Shown here piece after piece: positions 46,511 to 57,172 of a stretch of 64,000 nucleotides of DNA. The DNA is from Scilla litardierei (taxonomy: Eukaryota > Streptophyta > Magnoliopsida > Asparagales > Asparagaceae). Location of the stretch: assembly GCA_030789695.1 (NCBI GenBank), contig CM061139.1, forward strand, positions 195,397,641-195,461,640. Reading direction: 5' to 3'. Each line of letters begins with the position of its first letter. The stretch's first letter is position 1. A program made the translations under genes and the position numbers. Under the pieces are notes generated by a model. That model made no database searches and was not told the DNA's origin. It worked only from the letters and a program-made list of their open reading frames with translations.

Positions 46511-48680
46511 TACCTAGGTTTTTCATTTCCAAGGTACGCTTTAAAGCTATCTGAAATCTCAATGGTCTCTGCTGGGGATCCTATTAGCTTTAAGTCGACC
46601 ATATGTAAGGCAAATATAACAAATCCTGTCAACGATCTTTCGAAAAAGATACAAGGGCAGAATATTGCTTAAGATCAACTAATGATCTTTGTAGCCTTTA
46701 TGGAGAAGACGTTTCTACGTTTCTCTTTCATCTCTGGGGGTAGAGTATACCCTTCTGGAAGTTTTATTTAGATCTATATATCTATATTGCCGTATATATA
46801 TGCAGTCACAACGTCCATGAGCTGCATGTATTGGCTTTTGCAGAGAAGTGTAGGCATAGTAGGAAAATGATCACATTTCCTTGATTTCAATTTCTTTATG
46901 AAATTCGAATTATATTCCACAGGTTTTTACACATTCAGGTGTATGGACTACTGGTCCAAAGATTTTGCTTTTCAAGAGTGAGTCCAGCTCTACTCTTATT
47001 GCCTCGTCCCACTTTGGCCATTCTATGCGTTTACGCTATAGAAAAGTGGGTAGACGTCATCTTCGTATTCAGCGACGTGAATGGCAATAGCGAAAGTAAA
47101 ACTGTCGTCGACGACTGTGCTAGATCTGTCCAGTACCTCTCCAGTACGTACGTAATATAATGATGTTTCTCCTGTTGTTTCCTCTGCAGGGGAAATTAGG
47201 AGGGGAGAGGTTGCTGGTCTGAGCTCAGCATCCCGTGGTTGGATCATTTTATATATCCAGGAATCTTCCTATTATAAGAAAATTTTTATTTTGAACCTGG
47301 CCGGCGTCCTCTTTTCAAATGAGGTACAGCCAATTCTGCTGCCGGTGGATTGCATCCATCTTTGGGAATGTCAATCCTAGTTGGCGTGTTGGCAGCAGGG
47401 ACGTGTGAACGAACAATCTTCTGGTTGTCCGCAATTTTATCCGTCAATTGATGTACTTTAGTCTGAATGTGAAGGATCTTCTGGATCTCAACGTCACACA
47501 GAAAAAGTATGCGGATCATAACGAGATGAGGACTTATGTGTCCCATGATATGGTCTCAGAAGCTTCAGGCTTCTTTAGACTGCGTGCCTATTACAATGAG
47601 ACTTTACTCATCAAATTCATATTTATCAAGACTTGGTGGTAAACCATAAGGAAGCGGCATCAGCAATAAGATATGGCCACAAGCGGGCCGTATCGTGATA
47701 AGCGATGCGGAGTACAGCTTGTTGGTCCCTAAATATCAACAGGCAACTGGAATCTAACAATGGACGTGAAATCCATTGGAGTCTCTTTACCAGAGAATCT
47801 GATAACCCATTCTGAGTATGAACATGCTACAGGATGTTCAATTTCAATGCCAGTTGCTTGGCAGAAGTCTTGAATGATATGAGTAGTGAATTCACCCTCA
47901 TTATTAGCTTTGAGAAAGATATGTTGCGAGTGAATATGAAGGCACACAGAAGACCATCTAGTAGATGCATATATCAGTACAGTAATGAAGTACCGAAAAT
48001 GGTCCATTTGCTGGGTGAATAGGCCCGCAAAAGGTCACCATGTATTCTCTCAATGAAGCCAGGAGACTCTAAACCCACTTTCAGGAGGGAAGGTCTCTCT
48101 CTAAGTTTTCCCTTATGGCAAAGGGGGACAAAGAAACTCAACCTTTTGAAGAATCTTCAGGTTCTCCAATGGATTCATTTGATGATGCGTCCATCATCGC
48201 TGATCCTAGATGACTAAGTCCATTTTGCCAGAGTTAAAAACTATGGCAATGAAAGGCACTTCTGGTGCTCAGTCAAGTTGGCTTTCTATAGGATGAATAT
48301 ATGTAATTATAGGGGCCCGACGAGGGTCCAATGAAATCGTAAGTAGCTGGGCTTCTGGCCATCCTCTTTACGAGTTACATATTGATATTCAATATTTATT
48401 ATCCACAGTTTTCAAGTTATGTTCGTTTAAACGAAATATCCTTGAAACTTGGAAAATTCCTATATGTTTAAGGGGAGAAGTTTGCATCTTATAGTCTCGG
48501 TGTATGTGGGAGCAATATTAATGCTACACCAGTGCAACGAGGCACTGTCCACAATATTAAATACTTCATCTATAAGCAAAACGAAATTTTATTTAAGTCA
48601 ATGAAAAAGACAAAAAAGTTCGTACTTAAGCAAATTAAAGATGAAGCAACATTGAATTTTAAATGCATAGATAAAAGATG
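46511..48680 (-). pseudogene. Degenerate pol of Copia element A
   Basis: Integrase core remnant at 48007-47729 (ITVLIYASTRWSSVCLH, then NNEGEFTTHIIQDFCQATG). Asp residues of the DDE triad appear replaced (the first has Tyr, the second Asn). The linker before RT lies at 47546-47286 (AANTPTRIDIPKDGCNPPAA). A following segment (47247-47023) resembles the pre-RT region, and RT itself is unreadable beyond scattered motifs near 46990 and 46600. Not functional. Confidence 0.6.
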
Positions 48681-48684
48681 AAGC

Positions 48685-49719
48685 TTAATCGAGCAGGTCG
48701 TCGTTCTCGAAGTCTTTTGCAGTGAACATCGTTGGTGGCTGAACAGCCGCCAAGTTTGTTTCAGGCAGAGACTTCTGGCTCGCCTGATATAGTGCCTGAA
48801 GGTGGCGAGGAGTGCGACAGATTCTGGACCAATGGCCAGTCATGCCGCATCTATGGCATTTATCCTCCCAGTTCTTCTTAGGAAGTGACACTTGGTCAGT
48901 GTTCTTTTGCTTCCATGTGAAGTTACTCTTTCCTGTATTGTTGTTATTGGACGGGGGTGCTGCTCCTCGTCCATTCTTCATCACAGCTTTTCCTTTGTTA
49001 TTATTAGCCTTCTTCTTATTTTTCCACTTCTGGGGAGAAACGTGGTGGGCTTCAGGGATAGGTGCAGTGCCAGCTGGACGTAAATTATGAGGGGCTAGCA
49101 GTAAATCTTAATTCTGTTCTGCCCTAAGTAGGCATGAGATCAGATCAGAGAATTTCGTGAAGTTGCGTTCACGATACTGCTGCATGAGGATTGTATCTTT
49201 CTCGTGAAACGAGGTAAATGTCTTGTCCAACATGCGTTGTTCTGTCACTTCTTCACCGCACAACTTCAGGCGTGAGGTGATATTATGAAGTGCAGAGTTA
49301 TACTCAGCGACGGACTTATAGTCCTGAAGTCTGAGGTTTTCCCACTCATAACTGGCACGCAGTAATATTACATCAATTTGATGTTTATAACATGCCTCCA
49401 GCGCTGTCCACAGCTCCATTAGGTCCTCTACCGTTAGTTATTTGGCCTTTAAGGTCCGATCTATATGTCTCCTAATATAGATAATGGCTTTCGCCTTATC
49501 CACATCAGAGATGGTGGTAGGAGTTCTGCTAGATGATTGTTCCGCTTCTGGGGCCTTACTAGCAGAAGCATCGGTCGCTGCTGGGACCGATGAAGGAGCC
49601 AAAATTGAGCCAAGGAGGGCCATCGAACGCAAGTGGAACTTCAGGTCCACTCGCCAACTCAGGTAATTATTTACTGCAGCATCAAGAACTTCGAAATCGA
49701 CGCTTGCCAATTTTACCAT
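48685..49719 (-). pseudogene. Gag of Copia element A
   Basis: Starts MVKLASVDFEVLDAAVNNYL (49719) and continues YLSWRVDLKFHLRSMALLG. After a stop at about 49438 it continues with ELWTALEACYKHQ and SVAEYNSALHNITSRLKLCGE, the UBN2 gag core. A CCHC knuckle CHRCGMTGHWSRIC (about 48850) and the end ENDDLLD at 48685 complete it. At least two interruptions. The same protein is encoded in better-preserved pieces by element B at 54423-55390. Confidence 0.75.
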
Positions 49720-50379
49720 TTATCTATGCAATTTAAAATAAGCATTAATTAATTAAAGTGTAAATTCATGCATAAACAATAAAATAAGTAAAATGTGGGG
49801 ATCGGCCAGATACCCAAAGACATACAATGTCCAAAGTCCGAATATACAGTCCATAAATAAAAGAAAAATACAACTTGAAAACCCAGAAGGGTCCCTATAT
49901 TTTCCAATTTTCGCCTCCGTCTTCATTTATCGGTAAACCGGTCTTTGGCATTAATACATTTAATCCTCACTTACAAATTCTCTCAAAAAGAAAATAAAAT
50001 TGCAAGGAATTTAAAAAGGGTATCAAAATGGCCGATCCCAAAAATCACATTTTAGCTTATATTAACAACCACGCAGTTTATAATATGCTACAGGCACAAA
50101 ATAAGCAACCACACAGTTTATATAACTCATGCATATATAATATGGAAAAAGAGACTAAAAAATATAATAATCTCTAGGACCACGGGGAGACGTCATACAC
50201 CGTTAGGTTAGTTGACTAACGGCAGAGCGGTCGCAGGATCCTTAAGATAATTATATTTTTAAAAAAAATCCTAATATTCCATAAATTAATAATAATGCGA
50301 GGTGTATAATATTAGCAATTTGACTAATTGGGCTACATGACCAAACAAGAATTTAAAATGAATTCTTATTTTTATTGGG

Positions 50380-50870
50380 GCTGCAGGCCCATAAATAATT
50401 TAATAAATAATTTAATGTTTTGGATGCAGGCCCATTTGCAAAAGTTTAATTAACATATTCATTTTGTAATTGGATTTACTAGGCTGCTGGCCCAATTGAG
50501 AAGTCAAAATTAATTATTAATATGAATGGGGCTACTGACCCATATACCATATTTTCATTGCTACAAATGGGCTTCAGGCCAAAAAAAACAGGCTATCCAA
50601 TTTATTATTAGGATTTTGTAATTACTGGGCTTCTGGCCCATAAGGAAGAGAAAAAAAATGGCTAAATTAATATATTATTAATATTTGGGCTGCAGGCCCA
50701 TTTGCAAAAATTTGATTAACAAATTGATATTGCAATTGGATTAACTGGGCTTCAGGCCCAAATTAGAAGATAAAATGAATTATTGATCTGATTGGGGCTT
50801 CGGGCCCATAAGAAATAGAAAACTAATTTTCATTGTTATAAGCTGGGCTTCAGGCCCAAATTGGAACACA
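50380..50870. repeat. GGGCTTCAGGCCC palindrome array in the Copia A leader
   Basis: About ten occurrences of GGGCTKCAGGCCCA-like palindromes (for example 50381, 50565, 50628, 50689, 50747, 50795, 50845), spaced about 40-70 bp and separated by AT-rich sequence. Confidence 0.8.
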
Positions 50871-51945
50871 AAATTAATTATTATTCTAATATGTCCAAAT
50901 GTTTCATCTTTTGTTGTAATCGGCAAAAATTGGAGTTCACTTGGATTATGACATGGACTTAAACATATAACGATGAGTGTGCTGCTGTTATAAGCCGACA
51001 TCATTTCCAAGGTAATATCGTTCCTAATTTCCAAGGAAAAACCTTGAGATATCCGATTATGACATGCAAAATTGGAGGTGTATTAATTTAGCATGTATAT
51101 AAGCCGACATCATTTTAATCTAGCATGTATTTGTTTGGTTCATATATGTATCCATTAATCAATATTAATTGAAAGTTGGAGAATGATAATGGATCGTTAT
51201 AGAACGTCCAAAGGAATTCTGCAGATAACAGTTATGCATGCTGTTTTATTAAATGGAAATGAACAAAAAATTTACCTAGGCTTTTAATAATATTTTTTTT
51301 TCTTTCGATAACAGTTATGCTATGAAGTTTAATCATGCAAGCCCCATTCAATTCTAAGCAATCAGCCAGCCATTCAATATAATTCACTCGGCGACTAAGC
51401 CGAAGCGGCGATTCGAGGCGAATCGAGGCGGGCGATTTGGAGGAGGCCAACACCGACGAAGCCGAACCGACGCTTCAGGGCCGGTAGGGGAGGAGGCGTC
51501 GCCGGAGAAACCCCCTCCCGACCGGGGGAGGGGGGCGAGGTGGGGCGACCGAGCCCAGGAAGACTCGGGGACAATAAATTTTTTTTTATTTGATTAAAAA
51601 AAATCTGTTATAAACCCAATTTAGGGGAATTTGGGTGAAAAACCGTTTTGGTTTTTATTTATTCTATTTTTTTGATATGTTGATTTGTATAAAATAATCA
51701 ACATATGGTCTATAATGTTTATCTACGGGAATAGAATTTTACCTCTAGATCAAAGATCTAGGGAAGAATAAATAAAATCCGTAGATAAAAATCCCCGCTC
51801 CCGCAATCCGAGAAAGAAAGCAGTTGATCGTCGTCGCGAAAACTTTGCCGCAACTATAAGATTCCTTAGCAAGAGGGAAATTTTGTGGGGAAATTTTGTT
51901 GGCTCAAAAAAAATAAATTTCTAGAGCGAACTCGTGCTGATAACG

Positions 51946-52100
51946 TGTTGAAGAGGATAACCATGGCAAATAGCCATGGTACTATATTTATAAAACTCTC
52001 ATGTTGAGGTGGGAGTCCAAGGGCCTCCCCACTAACTTAGTGGGGAGTAATGGAGAGTGATGAGGGGAGGGAGGCCAAAGGCCTCCCTCAACTCACAACC
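51946..52100 (-). repeat. 5' LTR of Copia element A
   Basis: Matches 45210-45365. Its outermost base differs from the canonical TG (minus strand GGTTGTGAG instead of TGTTGTGAG). Confidence 0.8.
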
Positions 52101-52105
52101 GAATC

Positions 52106-52367
52106 ATATTAATTAATTTGATTATTAATCTTTAATATGTTATCATATGCTTTATCTAACCATGGCCTAATACATGCAACAGTAAAGCCCAAATTACAAA
52201 TGAAATTCAGGCCTAAATGTGGAAAATTAGTGCAGGTCCAAATGGCCCAGCTAACATCTCCCAATAAACATTTGCAAGAGGTAGAGCCCAAAATCAAGTT
52301 TGACTATGTAAAAGGGGAGCATTGCCCTTTTCAATATTATATGCAATTAATACTTTGCAAAATTATC
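52106..52367. other. Spacer between the two head-to-head Copia elements
   Basis: AT-rich host sequence, about 260 bp, with GGCC-containing words. No gene. Confidence 0.5.
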
Positions 52368-52372
52368 CTTTT

Positions 52373-52509
52373 TGTTTGTGAATGGGTATTTACTGGGTTG
52401 GTGAGTTATTGGGCCAACCCAAGTGGTTGGGCCCATACCCACTTGTATTCTCCCCTTTGGCTATAAATATAGACTTGAGGGCTCTCCCCTCAGTACTTGA
52501 TTCATAACA
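52373..52509 (+). repeat. 5' LTR of Copia element B
   Basis: 137 bp with TATA box GGCTATAAATATAGAC. Unusually short for a Copia LTR. Confidence 0.85.
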
Positions 52510-52524
52510 CGTTATCAGCACGAG
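52510..52524 (+). promoter_or_regulatory. Primer-binding site of Copia element B
   Basis: CGTTATCAGCACGAG, the same as in element A. This ATCAGCACG type is used by a subset of plant Copia elements. Confidence 0.7.
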
Positions 52525-52879
52525 TCTCTAAAAAAATTTTTCCACAAATTTTCCCGTTCGTTGCGAAGGCGAGACGGGAGATCCACGAGCGCGGTGCAAG
52601 GCTTCCTCCATCAAGGGTCGTCATCCGCGTAGGGCTTCGAGCAACTGTCGCTATATCCGGAGGACGGATATAGAGGTAAAAACTCTAAAAACAAAGTTTT
52701 TAATCATATATATGATTACCCCCTCCCCTAGATCTCGCAAGATCGTCATGGGGATTCATCGTCGCCTTGAAAACGACGGATTTTTCATCCCAAAACTCAA
52801 TTTTTAGGGTCAAAACCCTAAATTTTTAAACCCTCCGGCGGATAGCCATCGCCGGGAAACCCCCCCAACCTCGCCGGAA

Positions 52880-53220
52880 CCCCCCAACCGCTCCCCCCCC
52901 CCGCAAGGGGGGCAGCCCCCGCCGCTCCCCCCCCTTCAGGGGGGGCGGCGGCCCGCCGCCGGCCGCCCCCTCTGCAGGGGCGGCGGCCCCCGCCGCACCC
53001 CCTGCAGGGGGCGGCGGCCCCTGCCGGCCCCGCCGCGCCCCCCTGCAAGGGGGGGGCAGCGGGATCGCCCCTCCGCGCCCCCCCTGCAGGGGGGGGCGGC
53101 GGCCCCCGCCGTCGCGGCCCCCTGCAGGGGGGGCGGCGGCCCCGCCGCGCCCCCCTACAAGGGGGGGCGGCGGCCCCCGCCGACGATCCCCCCTTCAGGG
53201 GGGGCGGCGGCGGCGCCCTC
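52880..53220. repeat. GC-rich hairpin array (CCCCCTGCAGGGGG type)
   Basis: About nine palindromes around CTGCAG, TTCA or TACAA cores flanked by C and G runs and GCGGCGGCC spacers. It lies in the leader of Copia element B. The minus-strand frame across it is low-complexity. Confidence 0.8.
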
Positions 53221-53262
53221 CCCCCCAAAACCCTAAGACAGAAAAAAAAAACATTTCCAGCT

Positions 53263-53468
53263 CTGTGGGCCTGAAGCCCACAGCAGATCTGTGGGCTTCA
53301 GGCCCACAGAATTCAAAAAAAAACCAGAGTCTGTGGGCCTGAAGCCCACAGACCTGTTATGGGCTTTAGGCCCACAGATTTCAAAAAAAAAAGAAAAAAG
53401 AAAAAAAAAAGAAAGAAAAGCCTATGGGCCTGAAGCCCATAGGTCGACTGCGGGCTTCAGGCCCGCAG
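53263..53468. repeat. Six alternating 21-nt palindromes with paired changes
   Basis: Stem/loop/stem: CTGTGGGC-CTGAA-GCCCACAG (53263, 53331), CTGTGGGC-TTCAG-GCCCACAG (53289), a mismatched unit at 53357, CTATGGGC-CTGAA-GCCCATAG (53422), CTGCGGGC-TTCAG-GCCCGCAG (53448). Units 1 and 2 are exact reverse complements of each other. Confidence 0.9.
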
Positions 53469-54422
53469 GCTGGTTTATCTGAAAAAAAAATGGGGAGGGC
53501 AAAGGGCTATAAACTCGCCTCAAAAGGCAACTTGTTAGCCTAAAAATTAATTCAAAAGGGGGATTTAAGGGCAAAATATTCGTGAAAAATCACGGTAAAT
53601 TACGGGACAAATATCAGGCAGGCGAGGACTTTTTGGGGATCCTTGGGGGGGGGGGGGCTTTTGGGATGATGAGGGAAACTTTTCCCTCTAACAAAGAAAA
53701 TGTTTATTTTGGGCTCTTAATCAATTTAATTGATTAAACCACATTCAAATTACAACCTGTGCATTGTAATGATTTTGTTTTCTGCAAATATCATATTTAC
53801 ATGCTTTGCATCTCTGGCATATTCTGTTGGATATTATATGCGTGGTTGTGCATTGTATTTAAAACTTAATAATTAGGAAGATCCTGCGACCGCTCTGCCG
53901 TTAGTAACCTAACGGTGTATGACGTTGCCCAGTGGTCCAATAATTATTAAGTGTTTAAATTATTTATCCATCTCTGCGAATATTAAATGCATGTGATGCC
54001 TGTGATGAAAATGTCTGATGAAAATGTTGATGAGCACAATATTTTTGCATGAATTGCTAAATGTGGTTTTTGGATCGGCCGTTTAGTCCCACAGTTTATT
54101 TCCTGCACTTTTCTTTTATTTTTGAGAGAAATTGTAGTGAGGAATTTATGTAAATGTCAAAGAAAGAAGACCAACTTCCATGAAGACGGAGGCCACGCTT
54201 GAAGATGGAGATATCATATGGGACCCACGGGGTTTCCAAAGTTGTATTTTCATTTTCTTAAAGCTGCAAATTTGTATAATTTGGACTGTGGACTTTTTTT
54301 GGACTCTTTCTTGTGGGACTGGCCGATCCACACATTTAGTTTTTCGTTAAATATTGCCTCCGCATGAAAATGTTTTCTCTGAATTAATTATTAATTCATG
54401 CATGTTTGTGCTCTGCTAGATA

Positions 54423-55390
54423 AATGGCTAATATTGCAAGCGTTAATTTCGAAGTACTGGAAGCATCAGGTAGAAACTATCTAAGCTGGCAGCTAGATGT
54501 AAAGTTTCACCTGCGGGCAAAAGACCCTCATCGCTGCTGTGAATGAAAAAGAAAATGTTAGCGATATAGAGATGGCGCAAGCCATCATCTATATTCGCCG
54601 CCATGTGGACAAGACCTTAAAGGCTGAATACCTTACGGTCGAAGATCCACTTGAGCTATGGACTGCCCTTGAGGACAGGTATAAACATCAGAAAGATGTT
54701 ATACTCCCAAGGGCACGATACGAGTGGGAGAACCTGAGACTGCAGGACTTAAAGTCCGTCGCTGAGTACAACTCAGCACTTTTTAGCATCACCGCACGCC
54801 TGAAGTTGTGTGGTGAAAAAGCCTCAGAAAATCGCATGCTGGAAAAGACGTATACGTACTTTCATGAAAAAGATGCAATACTCATGCAGCAATACCGTGA
54901 ACGCAAGTTCACCAAGTATTCCGAGCTGCCGTCATGTTTACTCATGGCTGAGTAAAACAGAGAGCTTCTTCTCTCCACTCACAATCTACGCTCCCCGGCA
55001 CTGCCCCCCACCAGAAGCTCACTATTCCTCTTCCTTCAAAAAGAAGAGAGATAATAAAAAGAAAAGAAAGACCACAGAAGGGGGGTCAACAGAAAAATGC
55101 CAAGGGCCATGTACAGCAGCAGAGAAATAATGAAAGTAAGCGGAAGTTCACGAGGCACAGAAATAACAAAAATAGAAATGATATACCCCCACCCAAGAGG
55201 GAATGGGAAGACCAGTGCCAAAATTGTGGTATGAAAGGCCACTGGTCCAGAGTGTGCCGAACTCCGCATCATCTCCAGGATTTGTATAAAGAGAACAAGA
55301 AAAATAAAGCTGAAACAAACCTGATGACATCTGATGCCTCAGTCAAGTTTTTCAGCTGACAACTTCGAAAATGATGACTTGCTTGATTAG
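54423..55390 (+). pseudogene. Gag of Copia element B
   Basis: ATG at 54423 (MANIASVNFEVLEASGRNYL), then a frame break near 54535. The UBN2 core lies at 54539-54955 (AIIYIRRHVDKTLKAEYL, PLELWTALEDRYKHQK, SVAEYNSALFSITARLKLCG). After a stop, a CCHC knuckle CQNCGMKGHWSRVC appears near 55215-55260. The C-terminus ends close to 55390. Clear relative of the element A gag. Confidence 0.75.
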
Positions 55391-55579
55391 CCCTTATTTT
55401 TATCTTAGCAATTTGTTTTGAAGATCTCAATTTATGAGAGCATTTGTATTATGCAATCTGTTTTGATTGAAAAATTTTAGTAGACAATAAATGAATATGT
55501 CTATCTGAATATGCATGTGCCTTTATGTTTCATCTTTTGAAACCGCTCTCATAAATAATTAGTAGACAATAAACACGTA

Positions 55580-57172
55580 CGATCTCTTTCAATACAAAGC
55601 CCAATATCAGGGCTATATTGAAGATCCAGGGAATGCAACACAGTTGCCCCCAAACGACACAAAAATAATGGATGCACTAATCCCTCCGAATTCCAAAAGA
55701 AACTTTCTAAGTTTCAAGGACATCCGTTTCAACGGATCCCACTTGGAAACAGCAAATGTAAATGAAAAATTACCGTATGCAACGTCTCAAGAAAAGGAGT
55801 AAAATTCACACTTGAACGTTTTGAGAGCCTTATAGGCCTCTACCATACGAAGATTCAGAGAAAGGAAACAGAATTAAACGGAGCACCTGAAGTGCCCTAC
55901 ATCAACCGAGTTTTTACTCTGGCATGATGGACTTGGCCACCCTGGATTTGTGATGATGCACAGCATCTTATCCTATGGGTATGACTTGAAGAACCAGAAG
56001 ATTCTTCAGAAGGGAAAATTCCCTCGCATCCCTTACTATAAGGGAAGATTAATTACAAGGCCATCTCCACGAAAAGTTGAAAATGGATCTCCACGCTTCC
56101 TCAAAAAGAATACAAGGAGACAAATGTGGATAAAATCCACCACCCCTAGTGGGCTATTTTGGTACTTCATTGTACTGATAAATGCATCCTCAGAACATTC
56201 GTACGTATGTCTACTACAAGACCCGCAACTTAGCTTTTCCAAAGCTATTGGCACAAGAATAAAAATGTTGCGGGCACATTTCCCAGACAATAAAATGTTG
56301 TAAATAAGTCTGGTTAATGTTGGGAAATATACCTCCCAGTCTTTTCAAGAGTACTGCCAATCAACGGGAATTGAAAATGAACATACAAGTGCCGCATGTT
56401 CATACCCAAAATGGGTCGGCAGAGTCACTGAAAAGTAGACTCCAAAGGACTGAACGTCCATTAAATCCCGATTGCCTATGGATGCATGGGGACATGCAAA
56501 CTCTGCATGCTGCACCGTAAATGAAAATAAGACCCTCTGGAGGTCAGAGTCTCCAATGCAACTTGCATATGGAATGCCACCGAACATTTCTCATCCGAGA
56601 ATCTTCGGTCGCGCAGTCATAAATCCACATTACACCACCAAAGAGGACCAAAACGGTACTCAACGTCGCCTAGGTATCCATGCAGGGTTTGACTCACCCT
56701 CACTTATAAGATACCTAGAACCCCAAACGGGGGACGTAATTAAGGCACACCTTGAAGACTGTGATCTCGATGAGACGAGTTTCCCAAAAAATAGGCCCAG
56801 ATACTGGAAAATCTGGCGCGAAGAAAATTATAACGTGGGATACAAACAGTTTGACCCACTATGATCCGGTAACAATACAATGTGTAGATGAGATCCAGAA
56901 GATCTTCCACACAGAGAACACTGTTCACTAATTACCGGAATCATTTATTGACAACCAGAAGATTGTCAGATCACACATCCCTGCTGCAAAAACTCCAGCT
57001 AGGATTGACATCCCCGAGAATGGATGCAATCCACCAGCAGCAGAAGTGGCTGATCCTCAACAGAAAAGAGGCAGACCACCAGGCTCCTAGGACAAGAAAC
57101 TCCTGGAGACCTTAAGACAATACTACCACAGGACAATGAGCTCCTGTCCACACCATCACCCTTCCCGGAATC
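55580..57172 (+). pseudogene. Protease/integrase part of Copia element B pol
   Basis: A decayed protease region (55580-55900), then GHPGFVMMHSILSYGYDL (gag-pre-integrase, about 55940). The integrase core follows (FWYFIVLINASSEHSYVCLL, about 56155; first catalytic Asp replaced by Asn), then AYGMPPNISHPRIFGRAV (about 56570) and the linker (AAKTPARIDIPENGCNPPAA, about 56990). Stops and frame changes occur throughout. It ends at the target site of the nested LTR (GAATC, 57168-57172). Confidence 0.65.

Larger units (their letters stand above)
45210..52100 (-). mobile_element. Short-LTR Copia element A, minus strand, TSD GAATC
   Basis: The LTRs (45210-45365 and 51946-52100) are about 155 bp and nearly identical. 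GAATC flanks both ends (45205-45209; 52101-52105). Minus-strand order is LTR, PBS CGTTATCAGCACGAG (51945-51931), a long leader with palindromes (51900-49740), gag (49719-48685), a degenerate pol in the order integrase, linker, RT, PPT, LTR. The length of 6.9 kb is normal for an autonomous element, but many stops disable pol. Element B at 52373-62342 shares the PBS type, gag sequence and leader style. Confidence 0.85.

Noticed and set aside
52818..53228. Gly/Ala/Pro-rich minus-strand frame of 136 residues
   Set aside because: Lies wholly in the GC hairpin array of a Copia leader; low complexity.
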